From NCBI GenBank assembly GCA_025594325.1, contig JANHCV010000013.1, forward strand, positions 806,001-870,000: a stretch of 64,000 nt of DNA, in the 5' to 3' direction. A model generated the notes under the pieces. The model worked only from the letters and a program-made list of their open reading frames with translations, was not told the origin of the DNA and searched no databases. Position 1 is the first letter of the stretch. The number at the start of each line of letters is the position of its first letter. This document shows positions 11,282-22,377 of this stretch, in pieces. Both the position numbers and the translations under genes were made by a program. The DNA is from Blastocladiella emersonii ATCC 22665 (lineage: Eukaryota; Blastocladiomycota; Blastocladiomycetes; Blastocladiales; Blastocladiaceae).

Positions 11282-14200
11282 ATGAACTTGACACACGGTT
11301 TCGTGCCCATGCAGACGAGCGCGCCGTTGCTCTACGCGGACCCCGCGAAGCTCTTCAACCCGTACAACAGCTCATGCGCCGCCGACGTCTTTCTCTACCA
11401 CGACGCAGGTATCGATGGCCGCAAGCTTGACGCACTTCTCTGCGGTTTTAATGACCTGCGCTCGGTTGCTCACACGCTTGTGGAGGCCGGGCGCAAGAGT
11501 TCTCGCGCCATGATGTCCCTCACGCTCAACGACCTACACGTGGAGCCGATCGCTTGCTCCCTTCTCATTCTGCATGCTCTCATGTACTCGGGACTGGACC
11601 GCGACACGCTCGATCGTTACGTTGGCCAGCTCTGGTTCTCGGACCTTCTCGAGCAGCAGGCCCTCACATTTTGGTGCGACCAGATGCGCGCTTGCATCAA
11701 GTTTGACTGGCTCTCAGATTCCTCGCGAGTACGAGTTCTCAACGACGCCACCCTTGGCGCGGTGCGCGGCTGCTGGCAATACTGGCTTGACCAGGTTGGC
11801 TCTCAGGCCACGGCCACCGAGGTGTTGAAGAAACGAAAGTCGAATCTGTCAGCTATTGACAGCTCGTACAACTGTGCCGCGGCCAAATCCACCAGCGGAT
11901 CCCCCTGCCGCTGCAAGCAGCGCCACCCAAACCGTTGTGACGAAATGACCCAGGGCTTGTCGGACTTGTTTCTTGTGAGTCAAGTGGATGCGCTGAAACC
12001 GTCGGTCGTCGCCCGCACGCGGTGCGAGCTCCAGAGCCTCGTCGAGGGTGGCGCGTACTTTTGCCAGCCCAGCCGCAGCTTATCTCGAGCCGGGTCCCCG
12101 CCGGCTGGTCTCCAGGACGAGCTGCCAGCCGAAACGATGATGGTGGCGAACCCGACCTTTGTAAGCGCTGGATCGCAGCGACAGTCGGCGCTGGGCCTTC
12201 CGCTTGCTGGCTTCTTTGTCGACGTGAGTCGCGAGCGGATCGAAGCTTCGATGCTTCAGCAACTTCAGGCGTGGCTTCGGGCCCTTCGCGACGCGTTCGC
12301 TCCGAATTCTTCTTCGGCTCACACGGTTACCTTTGTCATCGGCGACGCTGCCCTGGTCATGGAGCAGTTTCTTGCTGACGTCACGCTTCGCTTCGACATG
12401 ATCGACACGTCCAGCTTGTTTGCTCGTTGCGGCGTGCTCAACCTTCTCCTTCATGGTTCTCCGTTGCTCAAACATGGTCACGCAGCCGCAAGCGACCGCT
12501 CGATTCTCCATCTCTACACGCCTGGGATGCTTGGCGCCGGTTTGAAGACTTCGACCGAGTGCCTCGAATGTTTCTTCAACCTTCCAGTCATTTTGATCCC
12601 CGTGCTCTTTGGTGTTGCGATTCTCGATGAAGCCGGTGGCGATTCGGGCCACTGGTTTGGGCGCGTTCAACCCTTTGCCCCTGATGTGCGCAACTCCGAG
12701 GGCATGAGGCGGTATAGCAAGGTTACGCTGTGCAAGCTTCCTGTTCCCAGCGTGCCTGTTTCGATCAATGCTACGGGCGATCTCGGATCCTGTTTTCGCG
12801 TCTTGTACGAGATGGATGGCATTGCTGGGCGCGATAACTTCTCTTTTTGTAACGTATCGTAATCCCGTGCGCGCCCCGTTTGCCAAAAGAGGTTTCGACT
12901 CACACACGTGTCCGCAATGTAGGCGGCCTGATGCAGACGCCCATCACGGGAGTCAAAATTCTCGCGTATGCCATGGCTTCTCGTCGCGTCGTCTGGTCGG
13001 GCGGTGTGCCCTACACTTCGCTTCCCTTCTCGCTGGACGACATGAACTCGATATGGTACGACTACTTCTACCAATCGAGAAGCGTGGGCGACAAGGAACG
13101 ACGCCGCTTCACAAGTTTCCTTGGCTTTGAGCAGGACGGATCACCAAATCGGCGACTCTTTCGCGCGAGTGCGACCTTCACCCTCCTTGGTTCGTTCCGC
13201 GACAAGTTTGCCGTGTGCGCCATTCGCGTTGCGGTGGAGTTCAATTCGGACGACATTGTTTTCGAACAATGTATCAATGTGGTGCACGATCCGGTGCGCG
13301 GCACGGTCCGAGTCTGCTGGGAACTTGGCAAGAAGCTTCCCAAAAACTTTGCCAAATCCAAGTTTTCGCTTCACGCCGTCCCAGCTCTTGATCTCGACGA
13401 CTCGTCCAAGGACGACATGTCTGTGCGCATCAGCAGTCGGCTCCCCTTCGACAAATCCGCCGAACCATTCTCTTCCTCTGCAGTCACGGTTTCTGTGGTG
13501 TCCTTGGCCGACATCCGACTTGGGATCCAAGGGATCGTGGATTACTCTGCTTCTGCTGCCGAGCCCTTGTTGCTCGAGCCGCATCATTTGCCAGTTGTCC
13601 ACCTCGAACACGAGGACAAACGCGACACCACACTCGACTATGCTCGATTTGCAAAGCTTATTCTCCGCGTCCCACGCGGCCACCGCCTGGTCGCGGTTGC
13701 GCCCGCGCCAAAGGGCGACCTGGCGCAGTACCGGGGCGCCATTGCCATCCTTCTTGATGGCAAGCTGCAGACTTTCCGCTTGCCCTACTCGGCGCGCGCG
13801 ACCCGTGCCGATATCAACCGCTTTGCAGGCACCGTGACAGTCACGGTTGAAAAGTTTGCTGCGGCTGTTGCACCCGTACTTGGACTTGGCCCGCTTGCTC
13901 CGCGTTTCGCGTCGATCACCCCTCCCGTCTCCGATTTTCTCCGCCACGTCGCGCTTGGCTCCCTAGGGAACATGTTTACAGCGACTGAACGATTGGCTAT
14001 CCAGGAGGCCAACGTCATGCCGCCTGCCTCATCCTCAGGCGGCGAATGCCCCAGCACGTGGCTCGCGTTTGCTCTCAAGCTTACCATCAACAACTTGTTC
14101 AAATTCGCGTCGACGCACGATCTCCCGAGTGTCGCCAAACTGATCGTGGCGCAGGACGTGATCGCCGTCATCATCGTGCACCGCCTGGTCGTGATTCCGC

Positions 14201-14580
14201 CCCAAGGCAAGTGCCATGGACTTACGCCCGCGCTGGACGTCAGCTACGTGCATGTGCCGCTGGTGCCGTGGTTCGCGACGCCGGCCGTGCGTTCGGACGC
14301 GGAGCGAATGCGCGCGCTCATCGCGAACGCGGAACAGGTCTGCTCGCAGCAGTTCAAGGCCTACGAGTGCTTGAGCGCAGGCGCAGGCGTGATCAGCGAG
14401 TACCTTGATTTCGGTCACATGGCGGCTGTCGACCGCTCGCCGCCTGACTCCTTGCCTGTGGAGCCGGACGCCAAGCCGGGCGTCGCAGCGGCGGCAGCGG
14501 TGCAGAGCTGCCTCGACTCGGAGCTTAAGCGGGCGGTCCTGCTGCCGCTCTACCCGACGTTTTCGCTGAGTAATGAGTAA
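11282..14580 (+). CDS. DUF4470-domain protein, copy 1 (intact)
   Basis: Exons 11282-12848 and 12923-14580. The intron begins GTAACG and ends GTAG, and the phase is correct (…NFSF-C-GLMQTP…). The product is about 1,075 residues. The N-terminus has a conserved entry (FVPMQTSAPLLYADPA) and then a DUF4470-like region near residues 38-105: LLCGFNDLRSVAHTL followed by LTLNDLHVEPIACSLLILHAL. This matches the family pattern LLxGxxDxRxxLxTxx…xxNDxxxxxxARxLLLL known from DNAAF3-related and fungal MYND proteins. The C-terminal exon is shared with copies 2 and 3 (AYAMASRRxVW, LPYSARATR, GLGPLxPRFA). No MYND finger is seen. Molecular role unknown. Tandem with truncated copy 4. Confidence 0.85.
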
Positions 14581-14678
14581 ATCAAAATTGATGGCAAGTG
14601 TTGGTGATTCAGCTGCACTTGAATAGATGACCGTCTATGAGGTCGATTTGGACGAAGCGGGCGGATGGCGCCGGGGGC

Positions 14679-14699
14679 GACGCGTTGCGCCACGGTGAT
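14679..14699 (+). promoter_or_regulatory. Type-B promoter motif of DUF4470 copy 4
   Basis: GACGCGTTGCGCCAC followed by GGTGAT, ending 100 bp before the ATG at 14799. The same ACGCGTTGCGCCAC string stands at the equivalent distance upstream of copy 5 (24398-24411). Confidence 0.55.
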
Positions 14700-14798
14700 A
14701 GTAGTGGCAGGTCAACGGCGTGGTGTGGCGTGCGCCCCACCCGCTCAAAACTTCGCGCCGGTGGTCGACCCCGATCCGGCCTTCCCGCACCCGCAACC

Positions 14799-15689
14799 AT
14801 GAAGGCAAAGAAGAAGATGAAAAAGCCCGCAACTGGCGGCAATACATCGCCCAGCACTAGAACTCATGCTATTTTGGACGAGCAACCCGTGGCGCCGATC
14901 CCGCCAATGCTGACGTGCCGCGCGCCGTACCGCAGCACCCACGTTCTTCGCTACCGTCCTTTTCGCGCCTATCCGCCGCGCGACCTTTTTCTGTACCACG
15001 ACTCTTGCTCGTGTACCTGTCACGGCGCAGCGTGACAGGTGTGGCGCGTCGCGTTCACGCGCGGCGTGGCGCGACTTGCCGATCCAGGATTCCCCGCTCC
15101 CCGTTCACTGTTGTCCCCATTTCAGCGTGGAGTGCGGTGCAGCCGGCTCTCGCTCTCCACGGAACAAGATCATTTATCACGCGATTAATTGCGCCTCGTG
15201 TTCATCAACCCGCCCCTGGTCCCTCGTCTTTACAGTACCGAGCTGAAAGCGCTCCTGTGCGGCTGCGGCGCCTTGGCCGAGGTCGCTCGGCCCGTGTGCG
15301 AGGCGGCAGCCAAGGGTGCCACGGCAACTCTCTCATTTTCTCTCAACGACTGGCAGCCGGAGGTGCTCGCGCGCAACTTGCTTATCCTGCACGCCATCGC
15401 TCCAGGAGGCCGCATGAAAATGATGAGGAAAATTTGTCTCGCTATGACTCAGCAAATGTCTGTACTTCGCCTCCCAGCGCAGGCCGGTACCGCCTTTGGT
15501 CGAGTGACTTTTGTGAACTTGGGCGAGAAGCTAGTGCCCAAAAGCGGCATTTCACCATCGGACACGGCCCAGGTCTTGGTGCGGGCGCTTGTAAAGCACG
15601 TTTTGCTTCTTCCCGCGTACCCAGTCGGCGGCAGCGGGTTAGACGAGCTGGGTCCTGCGCTTTCAGCCCGCCACCCGAGGACGAGGTGA
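14799..15689 (+). pseudogene. DUF4470 copy 4, internally deleted (still open if spliced)
   Basis: Exons 14799-15010 and 15236-15689 join in phase to a 221-residue product. It starts MKAKKKMKKPA like copy 5, carries the DUF4470 core (ALLCGCGALAEVARPV, FSLNDWQPEVLARNLL, ILHAI), then jumps to a short tail ending near LLLPAYP, equivalent to the extreme C-terminus of copy 1 (LLPLYP). About 800 residues of the usual protein are missing. A 225-bp segment at 15011-15235 interrupts the DUF4470 region and is absent from the other copies at this place. It has GTGTAC and TTTACAG ends. I call it a decayed gene, though a short functional DUF4470 protein is possible. Confidence 0.65.
15018..15043. repeat. 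Perfect inverted repeat inside the copy-4 insertion
   Basis: ACCTGTCACG, six bases, CGTGACAGGT: a 10-bp perfect stem just inside the 5' end of the 225-bp insertion (15011-15235). It could be a terminus of a small inserted element or a protein-binding palindrome. Confidence 0.65.
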
Positions 15690-15869
15690 TCTCATTTGTT
15701 GTTTAAATCAATGTCGTTTGTTCGGTTCCACAAGAAAGACCTTTCTTTTAAAACTCTGACTGCACCGTCCTTGAAACGCGAGCGACGACCCTCAGTTACT
15801 TGTTTCTGCGACCGTAAGGACTAGATGGGTAAGCGAGAAAGCGGAAAGTCGGTCAGCGAGACACGGCGA

Positions 15870-15892
15870 GACGCGTCGCAATATCATGTGAG
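15870..15892 (+). promoter_or_regulatory. Composite motif, orphan copy
   Basis: GACGCGTC, five bases, ATCATGTGAG. It points right, but only 73 bp of non-coding DNA separates it from the 3' end of the minus-strand gene at 15966, so the gene it once served may have been lost. Confidence 0.5.
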
Positions 15893-15965
15893 TGGCGTCA
15901 CGCGTGCCGCGACAGGCAGTTGTGCGATGTGGCCCTCCAAAAACACGGAGATCAAAGAATTTAAT

Positions 15966-17465
15966 TTAGTTTGATGGGACCCGCGAGTCCTTTGGCAGCC
16001 TCCTCACGTGGTCCCACATCGGCGCAAGATGAGTGTTGAACATGCTCATTGGCATTTCAGCAAACGCTTCGAGGCACGCAGCCATGTCTTGCATGGACTT
16101 TGCGTGGGACTGAGACTTGCACTTGGGCCGGGCGGAGGTGCCCAACGCGGCGTACTGGCGACAAAGGGCGGCGAGAGTCTCGTGTGAAGTGTCGGTCCCT
16201 ATGACGGGAAATTGCTGAATGAGTCGCAGTCCAGCAAGTACTAAACTCGAAACGCGCCCGACGTCGGCAGCACGGCCGCAGGAGACGAGCGAGTGTAGGT
16301 GTGCGAGGCGCCGCAGCGAGTGGAACCGGTCGCAGTAAGCACACGGAGCTCGAGTTGCGCGCGTCAGCATTGGATCGTCGTCGCCTAACTGGGCCGCGCC
16401 ATCTGGCGGCGATGCGCGGGTGCTGCGGCTACGACTGCGTGAAGTGCTCGCAGCTTGGCTCCGGGGCGCGGGTGAGCGCGAGCGGCGCCTCTTCGCTTGC
16501 CGCGAGTTCAAGTCGGAGCCCGCTGCTGCAGGAAAGCGCAATTTACCAAGTCGCTCTGCAATGTCCGCCACCGAATATTGCGAGTTATTGACAAGTAATG
16601 CAAGTTTCGGATCGCGCGCTTCGTGTAGCACCGAGATTCTATCAAGGAACAGTTGCTTTACGTGAGCTGCACTGAGCAAGTTGATTGTGTTTGCCAACGT
16701 TCGAAAGATGGCCCATGTCCGCTGGAAGTAAGAATCGACCAACGAGCCGGGAGCTGGTACGTGGTCCACCCAGCGCTGTACCCACGCTGGACGATTCGCC
16801 AAGTCAAGCGCAAGAAGGAACTGCCGCTCCGCAACCGAATCGGACAAGGCGGGAAAAACGAGCATGGAAAACGCGAGGTAGTCGGTACGTGGGACGTTTT
16901 CTTTGGAAGCTAATAACGCACGCGCGAGTTGACCCGCTGGAACGAGAGCGCGCAAGCGGTCAACGAAATCGCATGGGGAATCGGTGGACCACAGCCCGTG
17001 CGGAGCTGAAAGACGAAGGAGCGGGCCATGCAACTGCACCAGCTCGTCAAGCCTGAGATCTTTGGCATTCGGATGTACTGGTGGTGAGCTAAGCCAATGC
17101 GCAGACTTTGACCGGCCGTTGTTTGCCGGCTCGAGCGAAGCGTCGGACAAGGGTCCCAACACGTGTAATCCGGAGTCTAAGTCACGGCAAAGCCGTTCAA
17201 GCTCAGCGACTCGCTGAGCCGGGCCTGCAACTACTGCACTGACATGTGAATCGGCTCTAAATCTTTGCCGCTCGACGAGGGTCGCTCGTATCAGGGCCAC
17301 GCGGGCATCCATAAGACTGCAAGTGGCGCCCTGCAAGAGGTCGGAGCGCTCCTCGGGCGAAGGGGGGAGGCGCCTGTCATGTGCGTAACGGTGCATGGTG
17401 GCCGTGGCGCGCGCAAGATCCTGACTGATCGTACAAGCAGGATCGATCTCGTTGCATGGAGTCAT
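15966..17465 (-). CDS. Hypothetical protein with SR/RS-rich segment
   Basis: Single-exon 499-residue protein starting at an ATG (MTPCNEIDPACT). The N-terminal 290 residues look helical and soluble. A basic RS-rich stretch follows near residues 320-350 (RQAKRRRSRSPAPRSQ, STSRSRSRSTR), of the kind seen in nuclear or RNA-associated proteins. A small Cys/His cluster comes after it (CAYCDRFHSLRR, SLVSCG). No family recognised. It is divergent from the F-box/ankyrin gene at 17646 with 180 bp between start codons, so the two may share a promoter. Codon use and the long open frame support a real gene. Confidence 0.65.
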   Translation of the reverse strand: MTPCNEIDPACTISQDLARATATMHRYAHDRRLPPSPEERSDLLQGATCSLMDARVALIRATLVERQRFRADSHVSAVVAGPAQRVAELERLCRDLDSGLHVLGPLSDASLEPANNGRSKSAHWLSSPPVHPNAKDLRLDELVQLHGPLLRLSAPHGLWSTDSPCDFVDRLRALVPAGQLARALLASKENVPRTDYLAFSMLVFPALSDSVAERQFLLALDLANRPAWVQRWVDHVPAPGSLVDSYFQRTWAIFRTLANTINLLSAAHVKQLFLDRISVLHEARDPKLALLVNNSQYSVADIAERLGKLRFPAAAGSDLNSRQAKRRRSRSPAPRSQAASTSRSRSRSTRASPPDGAAQLGDDDPMLTRATRAPCAYCDRFHSLRRLAHLHSLVSCGRAADVGRVSSLVLAGLRLIQQFPVIGTDTSHETLAALCRQYAALGTSARPKCKSQSHAKSMQDMAACLEAFAEMPMSMFNTHLAPMWDHVRRLPKDSRVPSN

Positions 17466-17645
17466 AGCAGATACATGGGGAGTTCCATAGAGGTATCAGT
17501 GGAAGAAGCAGTGGGCGCTGGAGCACAGTTGTCTCACCTCGCGACTCTCGACCACGTGTGACGCGCGAGAGCACAAAACGCGGCGGCGGCGTTCGCTCTA
17601 CTCTCCCCCTGCTCTCGGGTCCCTTCACCACACGCGCTCTCTACC
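17466..17645. promoter_or_regulatory. Bidirectional promoter region
   Basis: 180 bp between the divergent starts at 17465 (minus) and 17646 (plus). It contains CCACGTGTGACGCGCG at 17551-17566, a fused E-box (CACGTG) and GACGCG, about 85 bp from the right-hand ATG. Confidence 0.5.
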
Positions 17646-18960
17646 ATGAAACATAACGTATCAAGCTCCGACACTATGCAACGCTTGCCTTATGAGCTGG
17701 TCGAGAACATACTGGTGTGGGCCATCCGCGTCGACCCGCGCGGCACCGACCCGCTTCCCCTCATACTTGTCTCTCGCGCAAGCGTTTCTCTGGTTCGCGA
17801 GGCCGCCCTTCGGTGGTCGCTTCACGATCGTTTCCAGCGCGCACTCCAACAGAGCCGGCAGACGCTTCGCGACGTTCTCATCCGTGCTCGCCGCGCCCAA
17901 CCGCCCGAGGAGTCCAACCAGATCCGCTTCTATCTCTCGATGCTCTGCGTTGAGGGCCGCCTCGATCTTTTGCAGGGGTGGATCGATGCGGGCTTTCACG
18001 TTCCGAGCTCAACGGACTACATCGACCTCGCTTCAGTCAATGGCCACGTTGACGTGCTTCAGTGGCTGGTTGACCACGTCGCGCCCATTGAATGCACCGA
18101 ACGCGCCGTTGAGGAGGCCGCGCGCGTGGGGGCGTGTCTCTCGCTCGAGTGGTGGGCTCACGGCGACCTCGACATCAAGGCGTCGCCGCGGATCTGTAAC
18201 GAAGCCATCGAGCGTGACAATGCGGGGATTCTCGCGCTTCTTGACGAGTGCGGTCTCAGACCGGCAATCGACCTGGGCGACGACTGCGACCTCGTCGACA
18301 TGGCGATTGTCGCGGGGAGCTTCAAGGTTGTAAAGGAGCACGATCCCGACGATGACGCATCAGAGTGCGCGAACTGGAAGCGGATCTTGCCTCGCATCGT
18401 CGACGACGAGAACATCAAGGTGCTAGTCTGGGTGCACAAGCTGCCTGTTCGTACTATCTCCCCGCTCTGCACGAATACTTTGATTCCAGCTACAGCTTCG
18501 AGTACGATATTCCTGCCGAGCTGGTACAGTGCGAAGAGCAACTTCGTGCGGCCGGTTTGTGACGCCCGGAAGAACCGGTTTTGGGCCCATTGGTACTGCC
18601 AACGAGCTCTTCGAGGACGACTACAGCGAGCGCGAGACGCACTTGTGCGAGTGTTCGCACGAGGGCCACTCGCCTTGGATCGCCGCGCTTGCCTACGCGA
18701 ACCGCAAGAGCAAGTTTCGCGTGCTCGAATGGCTCTCAAACGTCCTTTCAACGCACAAGTTCGAGTGCCCGATCGAGTGGCTCGGCGTCACCGCGGGAGA
18801 TGACGAAGACGAAGTCCTAGAGCGGCTCGAGTGGTGGAGGAACTCGGAAGTCGAGCTGCCTTGCACGGCGGCTCCGTGGGCGGTCCAGCGTGCGGCCGAG
18901 CTTGGGTTCGAGTGCGTTGTCGCGTGGTGGCGCGAGTCTGGCCTGCTTCCTCACGGCTGA
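17646..18960 (+). CDS. F-box-like / ankyrin-like repeat protein
   Basis: The N-terminus has an F-box-like helix (QRLPYELVENILVWAIRV) followed by ankyrin-type repeats with the local WW or LQWL signature (DLLQGWIDAGFHV, VNGHVDVLQWLVDH, SLEWWAHGDLD). The last 110 residues (DDYSExETHL, IAALAYANRKSK, PIEWLGV, ELGFECVVAWW) are also found as a detached fragment at 26800-27160. The frame changes once. An intron at 18451-18529 (GTACTA…GTACAG) restores it in phase to 411 residues, but it lacks a clear branch site. The skipped stretch also reads as a plausible peptide in another frame (HEYFDSSYSFEYDIP). The alternative is a pair of frameshifts. Such proteins usually recruit substrates to SCF ligases (inference). 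Confidence 0.65.
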
Positions 18961-19268
18961 CATTCTTTCGTGCTCGAGCTCGAATACGCATTGATATATC
19001 ACGTTTCTACCCGCTCAACGTTGCCGCAGACTCCTCGCGAGCGGCTGCTCGACCCGCGAGGCTTGCGCAGGTTAGTCTCGTTGCCAGACCGTATTGTCGC
19101 GGGGAGCGGCGGGATGCCTGCAGTGGGCCGAGGCGGCCCTACCCAGCGCCTGCTGACCCGCGACGTACCCACGGTCGGCCGGCCGAGGTCATTCCTCTGA
19201 ATGCCCGAGGCCACCCACGCCGACCATGTGGCCGTAGAGTCTGGCACCGAGACTATGCGCAGGTGCGA

Positions 19269-19291
19269 GACGCGTCGATGTATCATGTGAC
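19269..19291 (+). promoter_or_regulatory. Composite promoter motif of the transposase gene
   Basis: GACGCGTC, five bases, ATCATGTGAC, ending 99 bp before the ATG at 19391. It has the same sequence, spacing and orientation as in front of the DUF4470 genes. Confidence 0.65.
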
Positions 19292-19390
19292 GTGAGGAAA
19301 TGGGAGCGCTCACGAAGCCGGCCGACCGCTCGCTGCTCTCCTCCGTCCCACCCTTAAACGCCATGAAATCTTGCCGCAACTCCCAGCAAC

Positions 19391-22100
19391 ATGAGCGCTG
19401 AGGCCAATGCTATCAAGTACAAGCCCGATTTCGAGCTACCGACCGACGCCTACCGCGACGACGTCTCGGGCGGGCAGCGGTTCAGCGACTTCCACGCCGC
19501 CAGCCGCGCCATCGACCGTATGTCGGCGACAACTGGCTACGGCTACGTGAACAAGAAGGGATGTAACAGTGGCTGGCGCGGCTACATGTATGCATCCGCA
19601 GCGGACCTCCTCGCGCGAGCCACCATCCCCGCTCACTCGTTGAGCGACGTAGCTGCTGCACTGCCGCCAAAGCCAGCGAGCCCGACGCGTGCCCGTTCCA
19701 GGTTATCGTCGTGAAGCACAAAATGGGCTTCGTCTACGTGCGGCGGCTCACCGCGGCGCACACGTGCAGCCTCGAAGACCACGTTGGAAAGACGGCCGCC
19801 TCGCGAACGCGGTTCCTCGTGAATCAGGCTGCCGACCTCGCGCGGGGCAACCCCATGGCACTGCATTTCGCCGCGTCGGACGTGATTGCGGATGCCGAGA
19901 CGGCGTTCGGCGCGCACGTCACGCAGCGCACGGCGGGCCGAGTCGCTGCTGCCGCGCGGGAACTCGCGTTCGGTAACGAGGTCGAGTCGTTCCAGAAGGT
20001 CCGTCTCCTCGTTTCTCGATTGACACACGCGGGCGACTAACGAACCTTGTCCGTCTTGTCAGATACCTTCCTTCTTCGAGGCCATCCACGCAGACGACCC
20101 GCACGCCAAGACGGCGATGCACCTACACCCGGAAACGGGCGAGTTCATGCGCGCAGCCGTCTGCACCGGCACCATGCGCGTCACGGCCAACCACTGCCTT
20201 CCTCTTGTCGGGCTCGACGGAACTGCAACAACGAGTACGCGTTTCCGTCCTCTTCGTTGTGACTCGCCACTCACGCCCGCGAACGCACGTAGCCAAGCAC
20301 ACCTCGACGCTTCTGCTTGCTGGCGTGCTCGACGCTCAAAACCAACTGAACCTCATCGGCATCGCCATCGTCGAGTCCGAGTCGGCGGCCTCGTGGACGT
20401 GGTTCTGCGAGTTCCTCAAGGACGCGCACGAGCGGCTCGACCAGCGACACTTCTCTTTTGTCACGGACGACGCCGACAGGCTCGGCGACGCCGTCGCTGC
20501 CCTGTTCCCCAACGGAATACACCGCACCTTTCTCGAGCTGCGCACGCCTACAACGCTTCCGAGCAACGACGACGCGCTCTATGCCAACATGGTGCAGGCG
20601 TTGCCCGGGCTTCGCGGCGAGTCGGCGCCCGATGACACGAGCGGTACGCTCTTCCTTACTTGCGCCGCCGCGCACGCGACTCGTCTCACAATCTCGTGTA
20701 GTCGAGCTGTGGAACGGGGCCATTAACGAGGCATGCCGACTTCCCGTGATTCCCATGTTCAGGAAAGTCCTGGATACGCTCTCGAACATAGTCGTGCCGC
20801 GGTTCCGCGAGTTCCTGCGGCAACATGGCAACATGGACGGTGCCGACGCCGCCGCGCTGGCTCGCCCGCTTCCCAAAGTCGCTGATCGCATCCGCCGCGC
20901 AATCGCCGCCGCCGCGGACTTGACGGTGGTGCCGCGCTCGCCGCACGTGTCCAGCGTCACGGACCCAGAGACTGGTATCGTGTTTCACGTCAACCTCGCG
21001 ACCCGCACGTGCAGCGGCGGCTGCTTCGACTGGTGCGTCTTCGGCGTGCCGTGCAGCCACGCGGTCGCGCACATGCGGTGCGACGCCTTCGACGTGGACC
21101 CTGAGTCGGTGCTTGACAAGTGCATGACGATCGGCGCGTGCGTGCTCTCCTGACTGCATCCGTTCTCGCACGGCGACTAACACGCTCATGAACGCGCCGT
21201 AGGTACAAGGCCATGTACGAGCGGACAATCACCCGCATCAACACGAGCGGCCTGGTTGCCGACCCGGCGATCCTGCCGCCGTCTTCGGTGCGCGGCCGCG
21301 GTCGACCGCGCGGCCCGAAGTCCGCCAAGGGCAACGCACCGCGACAGCACCATTGCTCCAACTGCGGCGATCCCGGGCACAACCGCACCAGGTGCAAAAA
21401 GCCGCCGCGCGCCGAGGTCCCCGCGTCAATCACCACAACGCGGCGGACAGCCGGATCGGCGGGTGTGGCACCCTGCGCGATCGTCTCGACACGGGCCGCG
21501 GAGCTGGCGCGCGATGACGCGATCGCGGCCGCGGCCGTAGCCGCGGCTTCGACTGCTGACTCTACGGGCGTGTCCGCGGCAAGGCCAAGTACGGGTCCCG
21601 CATCGCCGGAACCTACCGCAGGCTCGATCGCAGCCAGTGCGGCGGGATTAGCCGCCGCCAGATCGCCGAGGACGAGTACCGCGAGCGTGTCGCCGGCGAC
21701 TTCGACTCTCTCGACAGATGCCGCAACGAGTGACGCAGCGTTTCCAACACCAACTGCGCCGTCGCCCGTGTCATCGGCCGCCCAGGCCGCCCCACTAGGG
21801 CACACGAGCGGCCATCCGAGCGCAGCGGCCCCGGCTCCGATCCCAGCGCATGTCGGACCGCACGGTGGATTCGCTGTGGCGTGGCCAGGAGCCTTCGCGT
21901 ACTCGGCACCCTACGCGCCGCATGCGCCCACCGTACCCGTACCCGTACCCTCACCCCCGCGCCCACCCACACCCCTATCACCCGCCGCCATACTGGTACC
22001 CTCGCCCGGCGTACGCTCCCCCGCCGCCTCCCGTCGCGATCCATGCCGCTCCTCCGCCGGCGCAGTCTCTCCGCTCGGTTCCGCCGACAGAAACGCGTAG
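19391..22100 (+). CDS. Mutator-like (MULE) transposase, six exons, apparently intact
   Basis: Exons 19391-19587, 19653-19998, 20063-20234, 20293-20643, 20702-21137 and 21203-22100. All five introns (58-65 nt) are phase-compatible and sum to 799 codons plus stop. The N-terminal DNA-binding-like region has GWRGYICC, ACPFQVIVV and AAHTCSLE, as in FAR1/MuDR proteins. The DDE core is visible as LVGLDGT (first D), the second D in FVTDDADRLGDAVAALFP, and the E in VELWNGAINEACRLP. A SWIM-like zinc finger follows (CSGGCFDWC, VPCSHAVAH), then a CCHC knuckle (CSNCGDPGHNRTRC). The tail of about 220 residues is Ala/Pro/Ser-rich. No nonsense or frameshift is seen, so the element may be recent. I could not define terminal inverted repeats. 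Its promoter carries the island's composite motif. Confidence 0.88.
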
Positions 22101-22204
22101 CACGACCCCGCCGTCGTCGCGAAAGTAATACAGCAGGTTTGACCCTTACCCACGAATGAGTGCGCCGCCCTGATCCTACCCGATCGGCAGTAACCGGGTG
22201 AGGG

Positions 22205-22268
22205 CGCGTCGATTTGGTGGGAGAAAGCGCGTCGCGCCACACATGGCGTGCCACGTGGGCGGGAATCG
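22205..22268 (+). promoter_or_regulatory. Putative promoter elements of the CatSper2 gene
   Basis: Within 110-175 bp of the ATG at 22378 lie GCGCGTCG, a second GCGCGTCGCGCCACACATGG, CCACGTGG (an E-box palindrome) and CGACGCGTCG (an MCB palindrome). The half-sites resemble the composite motif, but order and spacing differ. Confidence 0.45.
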
Positions 22269-22377
22269 ACGCGTCGCCCGATCCGAATGGTTTCCAGCTC
22301 GTCCTCTCTCGACCGCGAGCGAACACAAGGCCATGTCTAAGCTCATGCAACGCTAGCTTCCAATCGACTTGCTGACC

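Noticed and set aside
11282-14580. Orthologue of DNAAF3
   Set aside because: Only the DUF4470-like core is shared; the protein is more than twice as long, in multiple local copies and with a different C-terminal region.
17646-18960. True NLR or STAND receptor
   Set aside because: No NB-ARC or NACHT Walker motifs anywhere in the ankyrin, LRR or F-box genes of the window.
19269-19291. Terminal inverted repeat of the MULE
   Set aside because: No inverted counterpart with matching spacing lies beyond the 3' end, and the same motif precedes non-transposon genes.
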